Made by a program: the position numbers and the translations under genes
Shown: positions 45,483-55,781 of the stretch, in pieces
How positions within the stretch are numbered: position 1 is the stretch's first letter
Layout: every line of letters starts with the position of its first letter
Notes under the pieces: model-generated
What the model saw: only the letters and a program-made list of their open reading frames with translations
What the model was told of the DNA's origin: nothing
Database searches by the model: none
Assembly: GCF_017874255.1 (NCBI RefSeq)
Contig: NZ_JAGGLD010000008.1
Location: forward strand, 62,001-126,000
Direction of reading: 5' to 3'
Source of the DNA: Paenibacillus shirakamiensis
Lineage (GTDB): Bacteria > Bacillota > Bacilli > Paenibacillales > Paenibacillaceae
Length of the DNA stretch: 64,000 nucleotides

Positions 45483-46643
45483 ATGAAAATTTTAATTGTA
45501 GACGACAATCCAACAAACATCATTATTATTCGCGAAATATTGAAAAAAGAAAATTACCGGAAGACAATCGCTGTTTCTTCAGCTGCTGAGATGTTCGAGC
45601 ATTTGTCTTTGGATCATGGTGCAGGGGCCGTTACGGGACCTACCGATATAGATTTGATACTGCTGGATATGATGATGCCTGAAATGGATGGCATTGAAGC
45701 TTGCCAGATTATTCAGAAATATGAAGAACTTCGAGATATTCCAATTATTATGGTTACTGCTGTTGGAGATTCTAAGAAACTAGCGGAAGCTCTAGATGCA
45801 GGGGCAGTGGATTATGTTACGAAGCCAATTAACAAGGTTGAACTGATGGCGCGAATCCGGCTTGCCCTTCGCCTGAAACAAGAGAAAGATTGGCATAAGG
45901 AGCGAGATCAAAGATTATCAGAAGAATTAAAGCTTGCTGCTCTAGTTCAAAATGCTGTCTTAAGCCCGCCGATAAGTGATGAGAAGTTTGAAGTAAATGC
46001 GCTATACAAACCTTCTTATGAACTTGCAGGTGATTTATATTCTTGGTATCCCCTAGGCAATGGAAAGTATGGGGTCATTCTGTTGGATATGATGGGCCAT
46101 GGTATTTCTTCTTCATTAGTCTGTATGTTTGTAGCTTCCGTCTTGAAGGATGCAGTTACAACTTTTGTGGAGCCCGAACAAGTAGTACAAGAACTTAATC
46201 GTAGATTTAGCCAGCTTCATATAGATAGTCAATTGGTTCAGTACTATTTTACTGCAATCTATCTTGTAGTAGATACGAATTTGAAGCGTATTGATTATGT
46301 AAATGCAGGCCATCCGCCAGGTCTTTTATATATGAATGATGGAACAGTCACGCAACTGGATACAACATGTGCGCCTGTAGGCTTATTTGATACTATTGAG
46401 GCAGATTCTCGAACGCTTTACTATGAAGGGGATGGCCATCTGGTTCTATACACGGATGGGCTTCTTGAGAATTTGGAAGGGGATCAAGACAGACAGATTG
46501 ATTATCTGAAAGTGCATCTGAAGGATCAGCATCTTCTGGACATCGATGCGATGCAGCAGATGTTCTTTGATGACACAATTCCACAAGAGCGGGACGATGA
46601 TAAATGTCTAGTCTGGATATCATTAAAAGAAGGAGATTTATAG
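45483..46643 (+). CDS. rsbY: REC-PP2C phosphatase (RsbY-like activator of SigB)
   Basis: Cytoplasmic protein of 386 residues: receiver domain (1-130) with D62 in LILLDMMMPEMDG and KPINK, then a SpoIIE/PP2C serine phosphatase (about 185-385) with AGDLYSW, LLDMMGHG, NAGHPPG and LYTDGLLE. In the Bacillus cereus scheme the phosphorylated receiver switches on the phosphatase, which dephosphorylates RsbV. ATG 45483 has GGAGAG upstream; ATG 45468 falls within that region. It abuts the hybrid kinase gene with no gap. Confidence 0.9.
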   Translation: MKILIVDDNPTNIIIIREILKKENYRKTIAVSSAAEMFEHLSLDHGAGAVTGPTDIDLILLDMMMPEMDGIEACQIIQKYEELRDIPIIMVTAVGDSKKLAEALDAGAVDYVTKPINKVELMARIRLALRLKQEKDWHKERDQRLSEELKLAALVQNAVLSPPISDEKFEVNALYKPSYELAGDLYSWYPLGNGKYGVILLDMMGHGISSSLVCMFVASVLKDAVTTFVEPEQVVQELNRRFSQLHIDSQLVQYYFTAIYLVVDTNLKRIDYVNAGHPPGLLYMNDGTVTQLDTTCAPVGLFDTIEADSRTLYYEGDGHLVLYTDGLLENLEGDQDRQIDYLKVHLKDQHLLDIDAMQQMFFDDTIPQERDDDKCLVWISLKEGDL

Positions 46644-49600
46644 ATGAAAATCAGAACTAAACTTCTGATCGGCTTTGGTTCGCTTATGCTTATTTTGCTT
46701 GTGTTAACCTTTATAAGTTATGACCGAATGGACTTTCTTAAGAAACAAGTAGATCAGGTATACGAACAACGATATGTGAAAGTACGGAATTCTAGTGATA
46801 TGCGCGGGCAGGTCAACGAAATGACTAAGGAAATGGCCAATGCCCTTTTAAATACAGATATTGCTGTGAATGATGTCAAAGCTGATTTGAATAGTGCGAG
46901 AGATAAAGCCGATAAGAATTTGAACTCCTTGCTAAAAAGTCAATCGACTTCTGACGAGAAGCTTACGCTGAACAATGTTCAAAAAGTATGGGATAAATAT
47001 AAAATTTATGTGGATACTCAGATCTCGTTGCTTGAGCAAGGAGATCGTGCAAAGTCCATGGCTTATCGGAAGTCAACCGGAATTGAGATCCAGAATGAAA
47101 TTATAGAATCTTTGAATTCTTTACTCGATTATCAGGACCTAGAGATTGAGCAAGAGGTAAAGGATGCGGATGTGGCTTATCAGAACTCCGTTAGAATCAC
47201 AGTCCTAGTCATGGCCTTAGGTTTATTGCTAGCGCTAGGCGTGATGTTATGGCTTCTTCCAAGTATTAATCGTGGACTGAACACCGTCAATCTGATGATG
47301 AATAGCTTTGGCAAAGGGAAATTAAAAGCGATTCGTAGGATTAAAGTAACGACGGATGACGAGATTGGAGAAGTAGCTCGTGTGTTCCAATCCATGTCAG
47401 AAGATCTGGAACAAAAACAGGAAATGGAACAGAAATATACCCAAGCTCAACAAGATAGTACGTGGGTCAATGCGAATTTAGCGAGAATTACGGAATTGTT
47501 CCGTGGAGCTAATTCATTGAAGCAGGTCTGTCAATTGTTCATTAATGAATTCACACCGGTATTAGGTGGACGTTATGGTGCGATCTATATTCGTGAAGCA
47601 GAGAAGAATCCCAACGAAATTCGTCTAACAGGAGCTTATGCCATGGATGAAGCGAATAGGCCGCATTCCATCTTCAGAATGGGTGAAGGGTTAGTTGGGC
47701 AAGTGGCTGCGGATCAAACTGCACTGAATTTAAAAGAAGTTCCAGAAAATTACTTATCGGTTCGTTCGGGACTAGGGGAATCTAAGCCTGCTGATGTGAT
47801 GATCTATCCGATCGTTTTTGAAGAAGAAGCCATTGGTGTCGTCGAAATAGCAGCCTTCCATCCGTTCACACCGATTCAAATGCAGTTATTGCAAGAACTT
47901 ACTGGAAGTCTAGGTGTTATTCTTACAAGTATCATGGGCAGAATTCGAGTGGAAGAGCTGCTGAGAGAATCCCAAGCACAAGGTGAAGAACTTCAAGCTC
48001 AATCGGAAGAACTTCAGACGCAACAGGAAGAATTACGTCGATCTAATGAGAACTTAGAAGAGCAGACCATCGCGCTCAAACGTTCTGAAGAATTGTTGCA
48101 AAGACAACAAGAAGAACTGGAACATTTCAATACGGAATTAATAGCGAAGACGCATGCTTTGCAAGAACAGGTCCAAGAAGTGGAAGAGAAGAATGATGAG
48201 ATTCAGAAAACAAAGACGCGTCTGGAAGAACAAGCTAGACAACTTGAACTCACAAGCAAATATAAGTCTGAATTCCTGGCGAATATGTCGCATGAATTAC
48301 GTACACCTCTGAACAGTCTGCTCATTCTGTCCCAGTTGTTATCAGAGAACAAAGAGAACAACCTTTCCACTAAACAAAAAGAATACGCACAAACCATCTA
48401 TATGTCAGGTGCTGATTTACTTAAGATGATCGATGAAATTCTAGATTTATCTAAAGTTGATGCAGGTAAGATGGAGATCAACCGCGAGGAACTTCATATG
48501 GATGAACTGAGAAAGTTTGTGTTGCAAAACTTCCAGGAAGTAGCTCATAAGAAAAATTTGGTTTTAGGTGTTGAAGTCGATTCAGATGTACCGGAAATCA
48601 TGGTTACGGATGGGCACCGAGTCAAACAGATTCTAAGAAATTTGTTATCCAACGCTTTCAAATTCACAAGTCAGGGTCAAGTCACCTTTGAGGTATCAAG
48701 AGCCCATGCAGATGATTTGCCTTATGCTCTGGATGCCACTCGCTCTTATCTGGCACTAGCTGTGCGGGATACAGGAATAGGTATATCCAAAGATAAAACA
48801 GATCTAATTTTCGAAGCCTTCCAGCAAGCGGATGGAACAACAAGTCGTAAATATGGCGGAACGGGTTTAGGACTGTCGATTAGCCGCGGATTAGCTAATC
48901 TTCTTGGTGGAGCAATTCATCTTACAACGACTGAGGGAGAAGGAAGCAAGTTCACTCTTTATTTGCCTGAGAGCTCTTTGGTCATGAACAAAGTGAATAA
49001 AATGGAACGTGAATCATTATTAACTGCTGATCCCGTCTTCCGTGAACGCACAAAGACGCAGATTGCCGCTACTTCATCAAGAACTATTATTCCAATGATT
49101 GAAGATGATCGTGCAGATATCCAGTCCCAAGATAAAGTATTGTTAATTGTGGAAGATGACATTCATTTTGCTCGAATTCTTATTGATATGGCTAGAGGGT
49201 ATGGATTTAAGACATTAACGTCAGCCCAAGGTGATGAGGGTCTAAAAATGGCAAAGTCTTATCTCCCTGATGCTATTATTCTAGACATTCAGCTACCAGT
49301 CATGGATGGGTGGTCTATATTGGCAGAATTAAAAGGAAATCCAGATACTCGCCACATTCCTGTTCATGTCATTTCAGTAGTGGACGATGTCAAACAGGGG
49401 ATGATGATGGGAGCAATTGCCTATCTGCAGAAGCCTTCCTCTAGAGAAGGATTGGAACAAGCTTTTAACCATATTGAGTCTTATATTGAGAAAAGTCTCA
49501 AGCATCTCCTTATTGTAGAAGATGATGAGATTCAGCGGAAAGCTATTATAGAACTCGTCGGACATGACGATGTTATGATTACTGCTGTATCTACAGGGCA

Positions 49601-50303
49601 AGAAGCAATCCATGAACTTGCAAAACAACATTTTGATTGTATGGTGCTTGATTTAATGTTGACGGATATGACTGGTTTTACCTTACTTGACCAAATTCGG
49701 GATGATGAGAACCTTCGTGATTTACCGATTATTATATATACAGGTAAAGAACTGAATAATAAGGAAGAGACTCAACTTCGTAAATATGCGGAATCGATTA
49801 TCATTAAGGACGTTAAATCTCCTGAACGATTACTCGACGAAACGACGCTGTTCCTGCACCGGGTGGAGGCTGACCTGCCTGAAGAGAAACGTAGTATTCT
49901 GCGCAAGCTACACAACAAAGAAGAACTTTTCGAAGGTAAGAAAATTTTACTTGTAGATGATGATGTGAGAAATGTTTTTGCTCTTTCTAGCGTTCTTGAA
50001 GGGTACCGGATGAATGTTGTCTTTGCAGAGAATGGACGCGAAGCGATTGATACACTGGTAGAGCATGGGGATTTTGATCTTATTTTGATGGATATGATGA
50101 TGCCTGAGATGGATGGATATGAGGCGATGACTCTAATTCGTCAAATGCCAGAGTATGAAAAATTACCGATTATTGCACTGACAGCGAAAGCAATGAAAGA
50201 CGATCGATTTAAGTGTATTGAAGCAGGGGCTTCTGATTATATGAAGAAACCTATACAAACGGATCAACTTTTATCATTAATGCGTGTTTGGTTGTATTCG
50301 TAA
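46644..50303 (+). CDS. rsbK: RsbK-like membrane hybrid kinase with three receivers
   Basis: Large sensor of 1219 residues: TM1 (about 8-26), extracellular four-helix/CHASE3-like domain (28-180), TM2 (about 183-203), HAMP (205-258), GAF (about 275-425), coiled coil with EELQAQSEELQTQQEELRR (435-540), HisKA H550 (MSHELRTPLN), HATPase, then three receivers with D881, D1003 and D1150. Bacillus cereus RsbK has the same membrane-GAF-kinase-receiver plan with fewer receivers. It should phosphorylate the RsbY-like receiver. TAG of rsbY and this ATG are adjacent; GAAGGAG lies inside the end of rsbY. Confidence 0.88.
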   Translation: MKIRTKLLIGFGSLMLILLVLTFISYDRMDFLKKQVDQVYEQRYVKVRNSSDMRGQVNEMTKEMANALLNTDIAVNDVKADLNSARDKADKNLNSLLKSQSTSDEKLTLNNVQKVWDKYKIYVDTQISLLEQGDRAKSMAYRKSTGIEIQNEIIESLNSLLDYQDLEIEQEVKDADVAYQNSVRITVLVMALGLLLALGVMLWLLPSINRGLNTVNLMMNSFGKGKLKAIRRIKVTTDDEIGEVARVFQSMSEDLEQKQEMEQKYTQAQQDSTWVNANLARITELFRGANSLKQVCQLFINEFTPVLGGRYGAIYIREAEKNPNEIRLTGAYAMDEANRPHSIFRMGEGLVGQVAADQTALNLKEVPENYLSVRSGLGESKPADVMIYPIVFEEEAIGVVEIAAFHPFTPIQMQLLQELTGSLGVILTSIMGRIRVEELLRESQAQGEELQAQSEELQTQQEELRRSNENLEEQTIALKRSEELLQRQQEELEHFNTELIAKTHALQEQVQEVEEKNDEIQKTKTRLEEQARQLELTSKYKSEFLANMSHELRTPLNSLLILSQLLSENKENNLSTKQKEYAQTIYMSGADLLKMIDEILDLSKVDAGKMEINREELHMDELRKFVLQNFQEVAHKKNLVLGVEVDSDVPEIMVTDGHRVKQILRNLLSNAFKFTSQGQVTFEVSRAHADDLPYALDATRSYLALAVRDTGIGISKDKTDLIFEAFQQADGTTSRKYGGTGLGLSISRGLANLLGGAIHLTTTEGEGSKFTLYLPESSLVMNKVNKMERESLLTADPVFRERTKTQIAATSSRTIIPMIEDDRADIQSQDKVLLIVEDDIHFARILIDMARGYGFKTLTSAQGDEGLKMAKSYLPDAIILDIQLPVMDGWSILAELKGNPDTRHIPVHVISVVDDVKQGMMMGAIAYLQKPSSREGLEQAFNHIESYIEKSLKHLLIVEDDEIQRKAIIELVGHDDVMITAVSTGQEAIHELAKQHFDCMVLDLMLTDMTGFTLLDQIRDDENLRDLPIIIYTGKELNNKEETQLRKYAESIIIKDVKSPERLLDETTLFLHRVEADLPEEKRSILRKLHNKEELFEGKKILLVDDDVRNVFALSSVLEGYRMNVVFAENGREAIDTLVEHGDFDLILMDMMMPEMDGYEAMTLIRQMPEYEKLPIIALTAKAMKDDRFKCIEAGASDYMKKPIQTDQLLSLMRVWLYS

Positions 50304-50361
50304 CGGTGCTTTCTGGGTAAAGGTATATTGAAAGCAGATCAACGTAGAAGGGGTTTAGTGC

Positions 50362-51234
50362 ATGACTTCAGGCGATTTTTATGATTTTGATGTTCAATCC
50401 CCTCAAGATGCGGGTGAGAACGAACGGGAGACAATTGAAATAGAGCTATTATTGGAAGGAATACATCGATTATATGGGCATGACTTCCGTAATTATGCTC
50501 TACCTTCCTTGAAGAGAAGGATCTGGCATTCCGTTCATGGAGAGAACCTGAAAAGCATTTCCGGTTTACAAGAAAAAGTGCTGCATGATCGTGCTTATTT
50601 TGACAGACTAGTCCATAATTTATCTATACCTGTAACTGAAATGTTCCGTGATCCCGAGATGTTCCGTACGTTCCGGGAGAAGGTCATTCCTATTTTACGG
50701 ACGTATCCATATATTCGAATATGGCATGCAGGATGCTCAACAGGCGAAGAAGTCTATTCCATGGCGATTTTGCTGCATGAAGAGGGACTTTATGATAAAG
50801 CGAGAATATATGCTACAGATATGAACGACCGTTCCCTAGCCCAAGCGAAGGAAGGCATCTACAATATACAGAAAATGAAATTGTATACGAAAAATTATTT
50901 GGAGGCGGGCGGCAAAAGATCCTTCTCTGAATATTATACAGCTAAGTATAATTCTGTAATTTTTCATCCTTTTCTTCGTAAGAATATGATTTTTGCTGAA
51001 CATAATCTGGCAACAGATCGTTCCTTTAATGAGTTCAACGTGATATTATGCCGTAATGTAATGATTTATTTTAACGATACTCTCCGTAACGGAGTTCATA
51101 AATTGTTCCACGAAAGTTTGAGTAATTTTGGGGTGCTCGTTCTAGGTTCTAAAGAATCCATCAGTTTTACGGACTATTCGGATTGTTATGAACCGCTGGA
51201 TCGCGTCGAGAAGATGTACCGCAAGATTAAATAA
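50362..51234 (+). CDS. rsbM: CheR-type methyltransferase (RsbM-like)
   Basis: SAM-dependent glutamate methyltransferase of 290 residues. The helical CheR N-domain is followed by IWHAGCSTGEEVYSMAI (SAM loop), ATDMNDRSLAQAKEGIY and FNVILCRNVMIYFN. No chemotaxis genes are near. In Bacillus cereus RsbM methylates RsbK and restrains SigB activation; gene position right after the RsbK-like gene supports the same role. Confidence 0.88.
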   Translation: MTSGDFYDFDVQSPQDAGENERETIEIELLLEGIHRLYGHDFRNYALPSLKRRIWHSVHGENLKSISGLQEKVLHDRAYFDRLVHNLSIPVTEMFRDPEMFRTFREKVIPILRTYPYIRIWHAGCSTGEEVYSMAILLHEEGLYDKARIYATDMNDRSLAQAKEGIYNIQKMKLYTKNYLEAGGKRSFSEYYTAKYNSVIFHPFLRKNMIFAEHNLATDRSFNEFNVILCRNVMIYFNDTLRNGVHKLFHESLSNFGVLVLGSKESISFTDYSDCYEPLDRVEKMYRKIK

Positions 51235-51273
51235 CAAGATTAAATAAGATGACACACATTGAGGGGGGATTCT

Positions 51274-52941
51274 ATGGGGTATCATGAACCAATTCATATA
51301 TTGCTGGTAGATGACCGCCCCGAGAATCTTATGGCTCTTGAGGCCGTATTGGATAGTGAACATTACAGTCTTGTTAAGGCCACCTCGGGGGAAGAGGCTC
51401 TTAGACATTTGCTTAAAGGAGAATTTGCAGTCATTGTTCTCGATGTGCAGATGCCAGGAATGGATGGTATTGAGACCGCAAAGTTAATTAAAGCAAGAGA
51501 TAAGACGAAGGACATTCCAATTATCTTCATCTCTGCTAACGATAAGGAAGCCGATCAGTTATTTGCTGGATATTCAGCTGGAGCCATCGATTATATGGTA
51601 AAGCCATTTATCCCACAAATTTTAAGATCTAAAATTGAAGGTTTTGTAAGTATGTATCTTACGAATAAGAAGCTTAAAACTCAATCCATGTTACTGCATC
51701 AGAAGACGCAAGAACTGGAAAAAATAAATGAAGAATTAGTAAAAGCTAAAGAGGAAGCCGAAATTGCTGCTAAAGCGAAAACGGATTTTCTGGCGATGAT
51801 GAGTCATGAGATTCGTACCCCGATGAATGGGGTTATTGGAATGGTAGATCTTCTAATGGAAACCGAACTTGAAGGCGAACAACAAGAGTATGCAGAAATT
51901 ATACGTAAAAGTTCGGATGCTTTAGTGTCAGTTATTAATGATATTTTGGATTTCACAAAATTAGAATCCGGTAAAATGGAATTGGATGAAACGCCATTTG
52001 AATTAATTCATGGTGTGAAGGAAGTATTTGATCTTTTCACTGTAGAAGCCAATCGTAAAAATCTTGAATTAGTGTATTTTATCGATGAGCAAATACCTGC
52101 TGTGGTGCAAGGAGATATGGCCAGACTTCGTCAAGTATTGATTAATCTCATTGCTAATTCTATGAAATTTACTGAGCAGGGTGGTATTTATTTGGTGGTC
52201 TCTGCCAAAGAGCATGCACATCAACGTATGATGCTTGAATTCACAGTGCGTGATACAGGTATTGGTATTGATCCTAACAAGGCCGAAAAGCTCTTTAAAC
52301 CCTTTTCACAACTCGATTCATCTATGGCAAGGAAATATGGAGGAACGGGGCTGGGACTTGCAATCTGCAAGAACTTAGTGTCGATGATGGGTGGAGATAT
52401 CCAAGTTGATCCTGTTGAGGAAGAAGGCCCAGGAACGGCATTTACTTTCACCATTAAAGTAGGGAAGAGTGAAGAAGATCTACAGCATGAACTGCAAAGA
52501 ATAACGAGAGATAGAATAAATTCTATGCCAAAGGAAAACACTAAGCGTGTTCTTGTTGTAGATGATCACCCTATTAACCAAAAGTTAATGGTTAGTATGC
52601 TGCGGAAGTTAGGTTTAGCAGCAGATGTGGCTGGAGATGGTCTGCAGGCGATTGAAATGGCTAGATCTTCTTATCTTTATGATTATATCTTTATGGATAT
52701 TCAAATGCCTGAAATGGATGGACTTGAAGCTACACGGAGAATTTGTTCAGAGCGTGAACAACAGAATCAAAGGCCCATTATTTTTGCAATGACAGCTAAT
52801 GTGATGGATGGTATTCAAGGACGTTGCAAAGAAGCAGGGATGACAGATTACGTCAGCAAACCCGTGAAACTGGATCACATCAAAAACATGATTAACAAAT
52901 ACTCCGATTCTTTGGTATCGGACTCCAATGCAACAGGGTAA
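51274..52941 (+). CDS. Hybrid histidine kinase REC-HisKA-HATPase-REC
   Basis: Soluble protein of 555 residues: receiver 1 with D57 ([11 protein letters not shown]), a short coiled coil, HisKA H178 ([11 protein letters not shown]), HATPase_c ([22 protein letters not shown]) and receiver 2 with D475 ([11 protein letters not shown]). There is no sensor domain, so input probably arrives through receiver 1, for example from the large kinase upstream. ATG 51274 follows a GGGGGGA site by 5 nt. It lies between rsbM and rsbV, a place where Bacillus cereus has no such kinase. Confidence 0.9.
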   Translation: MGYHEPIHILLVDDRPENLMALEAVLDSEHYSLVKATSGEEALRHLLKGEFAVIVLDVQMPGMDGIETAKLIKARDKTKDIPIIFISANDKEADQLFAGYSAGAIDYMVKPFIPQILRSKIEGFVSMYLTNKKLKTQSMLLHQKTQELEKINEELVKAKEEAEIAAKAKTDFLAMMSHEIRTPMNGVIGMVDLLMETELEGEQQEYAEIIRKSSDALVSVINDILDFTKLESGKMELDETPFELIHGVKEVFDLFTVEANRKNLELVYFIDEQIPAVVQGDMARLRQVLINLIANSMKFTEQGGIYLVVSAKEHAHQRMMLEFTVRDTGIGIDPNKAEKLFKPFSQLDSSMARKYGGTGLGLAICKNLVSMMGGDIQVDPVEEEGPGTAFTFTIKVGKSEEDLQHELQRITRDRINSMPKENTKRVLVVDDHPINQKLMVSMLRKLGLAADVAGDGLQAIEMARSSYLYDYIFMDIQMPEMDGLEATRRICSEREQQNQRPIIFAMTANVMDGIQGRCKEAGMTDYVSKPVKLDHIKNMINKYSDSLVSDSNATG

Positions 52942-53058
52942 AATTAAAAAGAAATTTATTACCAGCCTGTCCTTGTGTTTCAAAGGATGGGTTAAAGGTT
53001 TATTTATTAGAGAATAAGCTGTAAGATATAGAAAAACATAATTCAGGAGAGATTGTCT

Positions 53059-53397
53059 ATGAATACTAATAAAAACGAGAAGTTTAATGCAGAAACGCAA
53101 GTGGAAGATGGTACTTGCACCGTATATTTGACGGGTGAACTGGATTTGTCCGTAGCTCCTGATTTTAGACAGGTTATGGAGCCATTAGTTGGGGATAGTA
53201 ACTTAGATCTTGTAATCAATCTTAAAGATCTGAAATACATCGACAGTACGGGTATTGGTATTTTATTATCTATCCTTAAAGCAAGACATGGTATGAGTGC
53301 ACAGTTCTTTGTTCGTGAAGTACCGCCGCAAATTCAAAAATTGTTTGATATGACGGGTATTGCTAAATTTTTTGCTCCAAAAGAGAATTCCCAATAG
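53059..53397 (+). CDS. rsbV: Anti-anti-sigma factor RsbV
   Basis: STAS-domain protein of 112 residues; VNAEGI-type features are absent, but LTGELDLSVAPDF and KYIDSTGIGILLS with phosphorylatable S63 are typical. Unphosphorylated RsbV binds RsbW and frees SigB. ATG 53059 has GGAG 9 nt upstream; TTG 53053 is also in frame. Confidence 0.93.
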   Translation: MNTNKNEKFNAETQVEDGTCTVYLTGELDLSVAPDFRQVMEPLVGDSNLDLVINLKDLKYIDSTGIGILLSILKARHGMSAQFFVREVPPQIQKLFDMTGIAKFFAPKENSQ

Positions 53398-53415
53398 GAA
53401 AGGACAGAACGTATA

Positions 53416-53871
53416 ATGGTAGACGAAGTACAAAAAGTTTCTTTACACTTACCCGCAACGGCCGAATATGTCGATATAGTTAGATTGAATTTGTATGGAA
53501 TTGCTTCTAAGATGGGCTTCTCTTATGAGGACATTGAAGATATGAAAGTAGCAGTATCCGAAGCATGCAATAATTCTGTACTTTATGCGTACAAGCAAGA
53601 AGAAGGTAAAGTCGAAGTTATTTTTGAAGTTAAGCCGGACGAATTGTCCATAACGGTGAAGGACGAAGGGGAAAGCTTTGATTCGTGGAATAAGTCAGGC
53701 GGCGATCGTGTGACGCTTCACGATAAAGAATTGGATGAGGCTCAAATCGGTGGTTTAGGTTTCTACTTAATGCAGGCGCTTATGGATGATGTGAGCGTTG
53801 TGAGCGAAGCAGGGAAAGGAACAAAGGTTGTTCTGATTCGTAAACTTGCTCGCAGCGAGGAGACCGTATGA
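53416..53871 (+). CDS. rsbW: Anti-sigma B factor / serine kinase RsbW
   Basis: GHKL-fold kinase of 151 residues with the N-box VSEACNNSVLYAY, DEGESFD and GGLGFYLMQALMDDV. It holds SigB inactive and phosphorylates RsbV. Starts 18 bp after rsbV and overlaps sigB by 4 bp (ATGA), giving balanced synthesis. Confidence 0.94.
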   Translation: MVDEVQKVSLHLPATAEYVDIVRLNLYGIASKMGFSYEDIEDMKVAVSEACNNSVLYAYKQEEGKVEVIFEVKPDELSITVKDEGESFDSWNKSGGDRVTLHDKELDEAQIGGLGFYLMQALMDDVSVVSEAGKGTKVVLIRKLARSEETV

Positions 53872-54638
53872 CCGATAAACTGACTCCCCCCGAGTCTATG
53901 AACGAAGCCACCGGCTTAATTTGGGAATATCAACAAACGAAAGATAACGACATCGCCACCGTGCTCATCAAGAAATATGAGCCGATGGTCAAAATGGCAG
54001 CAGGTAAAATTGCCAGAAACCGCCCAGATTTGTATGAAGACTTATATCAGGTAGGACAAATGGCCTTAATTCGTCTTCTGCAGCAATATGATATCTCATT
54101 AGGAATTCCATTTGAACCCTATGCGATGAAGAGTATGATTGGGCATATGAAGAATTTTCTTCGTGATAAGTCATGGTACATTCAAGTACCTCGTCGGATA
54201 AAAGAAAAAGGCGCTTTAGTTCAACAAGCTATCGATGAACTTACCGTTCGCTTTGAACGTTCGCCAGATGTAAAAGAGATTGCAGCTTTCCTTGATCTTT
54301 CTGTAGAAGAAACGATTGAAGTATTGGCTGGTCGTGAATGCTATCATTATGTATCTCTGGATTCTCCATTGTCTCAAGATGAAAGCACAGCGACTCTAGG
54401 TGAACTCATAAGTTCGGATGCAAATGATTATGATACGGTTGAGAAAAGAATGGATCTTCAGCAAGCGCTAAGCCAACTCAAAGAACAGGAACAAAATGTT
54501 CTATTGCTGGCTTTCCAAGATGGGCAATCTCAACGAGCCATTGCTCAAAAATTGGGTGTATCTCAAATGAGCGTATCGCGTATTCAAAAACGTGCGACGG
54601 AAAAATTAAAACAAATTATGTCCAATGCTAATTCATAA
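53868..54638 (+). CDS. sigB: RNA polymerase sigma factor SigB
   Basis: Sigma-70 family group 3 factor of 256 residues with region 2 (DLYQVGQMALIRLLQQYD, MIGHMKNFLRDKSW), region 3 (RRIKEKGALVQQAIDEL) and region 4 HTH (QSQRAIAQKLGVSQMSVSRIQKRA). The rsbV-rsbW-sigB order is that of the SigB locus of Bacillus and Listeria; sporulation SigF has the same partner logic, but the neighbouring REC-PP2C, RsbM and RsbK genes favour SigB. A terminator follows. Confidence 0.92.
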   Translation: MTDKLTPPESMNEATGLIWEYQQTKDNDIATVLIKKYEPMVKMAAGKIARNRPDLYEDLYQVGQMALIRLLQQYDISLGIPFEPYAMKSMIGHMKNFLRDKSWYIQVPRRIKEKGALVQQAIDELTVRFERSPDVKEIAAFLDLSVEETIEVLAGRECYHYVSLDSPLSQDESTATLGELISSDANDYDTVEKRMDLQQALSQLKEQEQNVLLLAFQDGQSQRAIAQKLGVSQMSVSRIQKRATEKLKQIMSNANS

Positions 54639-54660
54639 TTGCTCTGAATTAACAAATTAA

Positions 54661-54702
54661 AAGACACGCCATTCCTCAAGGGATGTAGCGTGTCTTTTTT
54701 AA
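54661..54702 (+). terminator. Terminator of sigB
   Basis: AAGACACGC ... GCGTGTCTT stem with TTTTTT. Confidence 0.92.
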
Positions 54703-54721
54703 AGAAGAGGAGATATAAGGA

Positions 54722-55723
54722 ATGATGATGGAGCAGATTGAAGATGATATTAAGCATGTTCCGGAAATGCATAAAGAATGGAACGCGGATGCAGGCTGGG
54801 CATGGCACGATCTAAATGTGGAGAATTGGGACAATTCAGATGTGGAGGAATTAAGAGAGAAGTATCCTTTAACAGAAGAATGGTTGAAGGAAATTCCTGC
54901 CGTGGAGACTAGTTACTTATCGGTACGTATTCCTACCGAAGAGAATCCAATTATTTTTGGAACACTCATGTATTCAGTAAAACAAGAAATTGATACCGCG
55001 GCTTCGTGTAATAAATTTCACTTTTTTATTAGTAATGACGTATTCGTTACTATTAATTTGGATGACAATACCCGCGAGTTAATGACAACGCCAGAGCGTT
55101 TGGCGATATTAAGTGCATGCACACACCCAAGTGATGCCCTGTTCATATTATCTAGAACTGTATTACACTACTTTCACGCGGGTATGGATCATTTTGAAGG
55201 TAATCTGCGTAGAGTAGAAGAGACGATGAAGCGGCGAAACAAAAAGAATATTATGGACTGGATTCTGACGTCCCGTTTTGAACTCTTGTTCTGGCATAAC
55301 TTATTTATGTCGTTTCAAGAACTGCTTACGGCATCCCGGGAAGCCTATCTAGATCGAATTAATAACAGTGTGTATTTCCAGCGCTATACGTATAGAGTAG
55401 AACGGATGGAACAGTTATTTCAGCATTATGAGAAAGAAATTGATACATTGATCTCAATCGATGATGCGATCTCTGCTTTCCGAGGAAATGAAATTACAAA
55501 AACGTTGACATTGTTAGCTTCTTTGTTCACTCCAGCTACTGTGGTCGGAGCAATATGGGGTATGAATACGGATTTCTTACCTTGGGTGAAGGATGGGGTA
55601 TGGGGGTTTGTGATCGTCATGGCTCTGATATTTGCAGGTACATTCACTTTGTGGTGGTTCTTAAGAGCGAAGGGATGGACAGGGGACTTGCTGGAAGTTG
55701 AAAATGAAAAAAGCAACTTATGA
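54722..55723 (+). CDS. CorA-family divalent metal transporter
   Basis: Product of 333 residues with an N-terminal cytoplasmic alpha/beta domain, a long helix (about 150-255) and two C-terminal membrane helices. The pore signature IWGMNTDF holds GMN at 280-282; the segment between helices is short and acidic as usual. Expected Mg(II), Co(II) or Zn(II) channel. ATG 54722 is followed by ATGs at 54725 and 54728; GGAG lies 9 nt before the first. Confidence 0.88.
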   Translation: MMMEQIEDDIKHVPEMHKEWNADAGWAWHDLNVENWDNSDVEELREKYPLTEEWLKEIPAVETSYLSVRIPTEENPIIFGTLMYSVKQEIDTAASCNKFHFFISNDVFVTINLDDNTRELMTTPERLAILSACTHPSDALFILSRTVLHYFHAGMDHFEGNLRRVEETMKRRNKKNIMDWILTSRFELLFWHNLFMSFQELLTASREAYLDRINNSVYFQRYTYRVERMEQLFQHYEKEIDTLISIDDAISAFRGNEITKTLTLLASLFTPATVVGAIWGMNTDFLPWVKDGVWGFVIVMALIFAGTFTLWWFLRAKGWTGDLLEVENEKSNL

Positions 55724-55740
55724 GGTAAACCTTGAACAAT

Positions 55741-55771
55741 AAAAGCCTGAGCGTAGAGCCCAGGCTTTTTC
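55741..55771. terminator. Terminator between the CorA-like gene and the YtxH group
   Basis: AAAAGCCTG-(11 nt)-CAGGCTTTTT; usable in both directions. Confidence 0.9.
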
Positions 55772-55781
55772 TATATGAATT

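Noticed and set aside
52960-53058. SigB-type promoter (GTTT...GGGTAT) before rsbV and before the ytxH and GSP17M genes
   Set aside because: GTTTCA and GGGTTA/GGGTAT-like words are present but their spacing is wrong (2-8 nt, or poor -10), so I could not support a SigB promoter.
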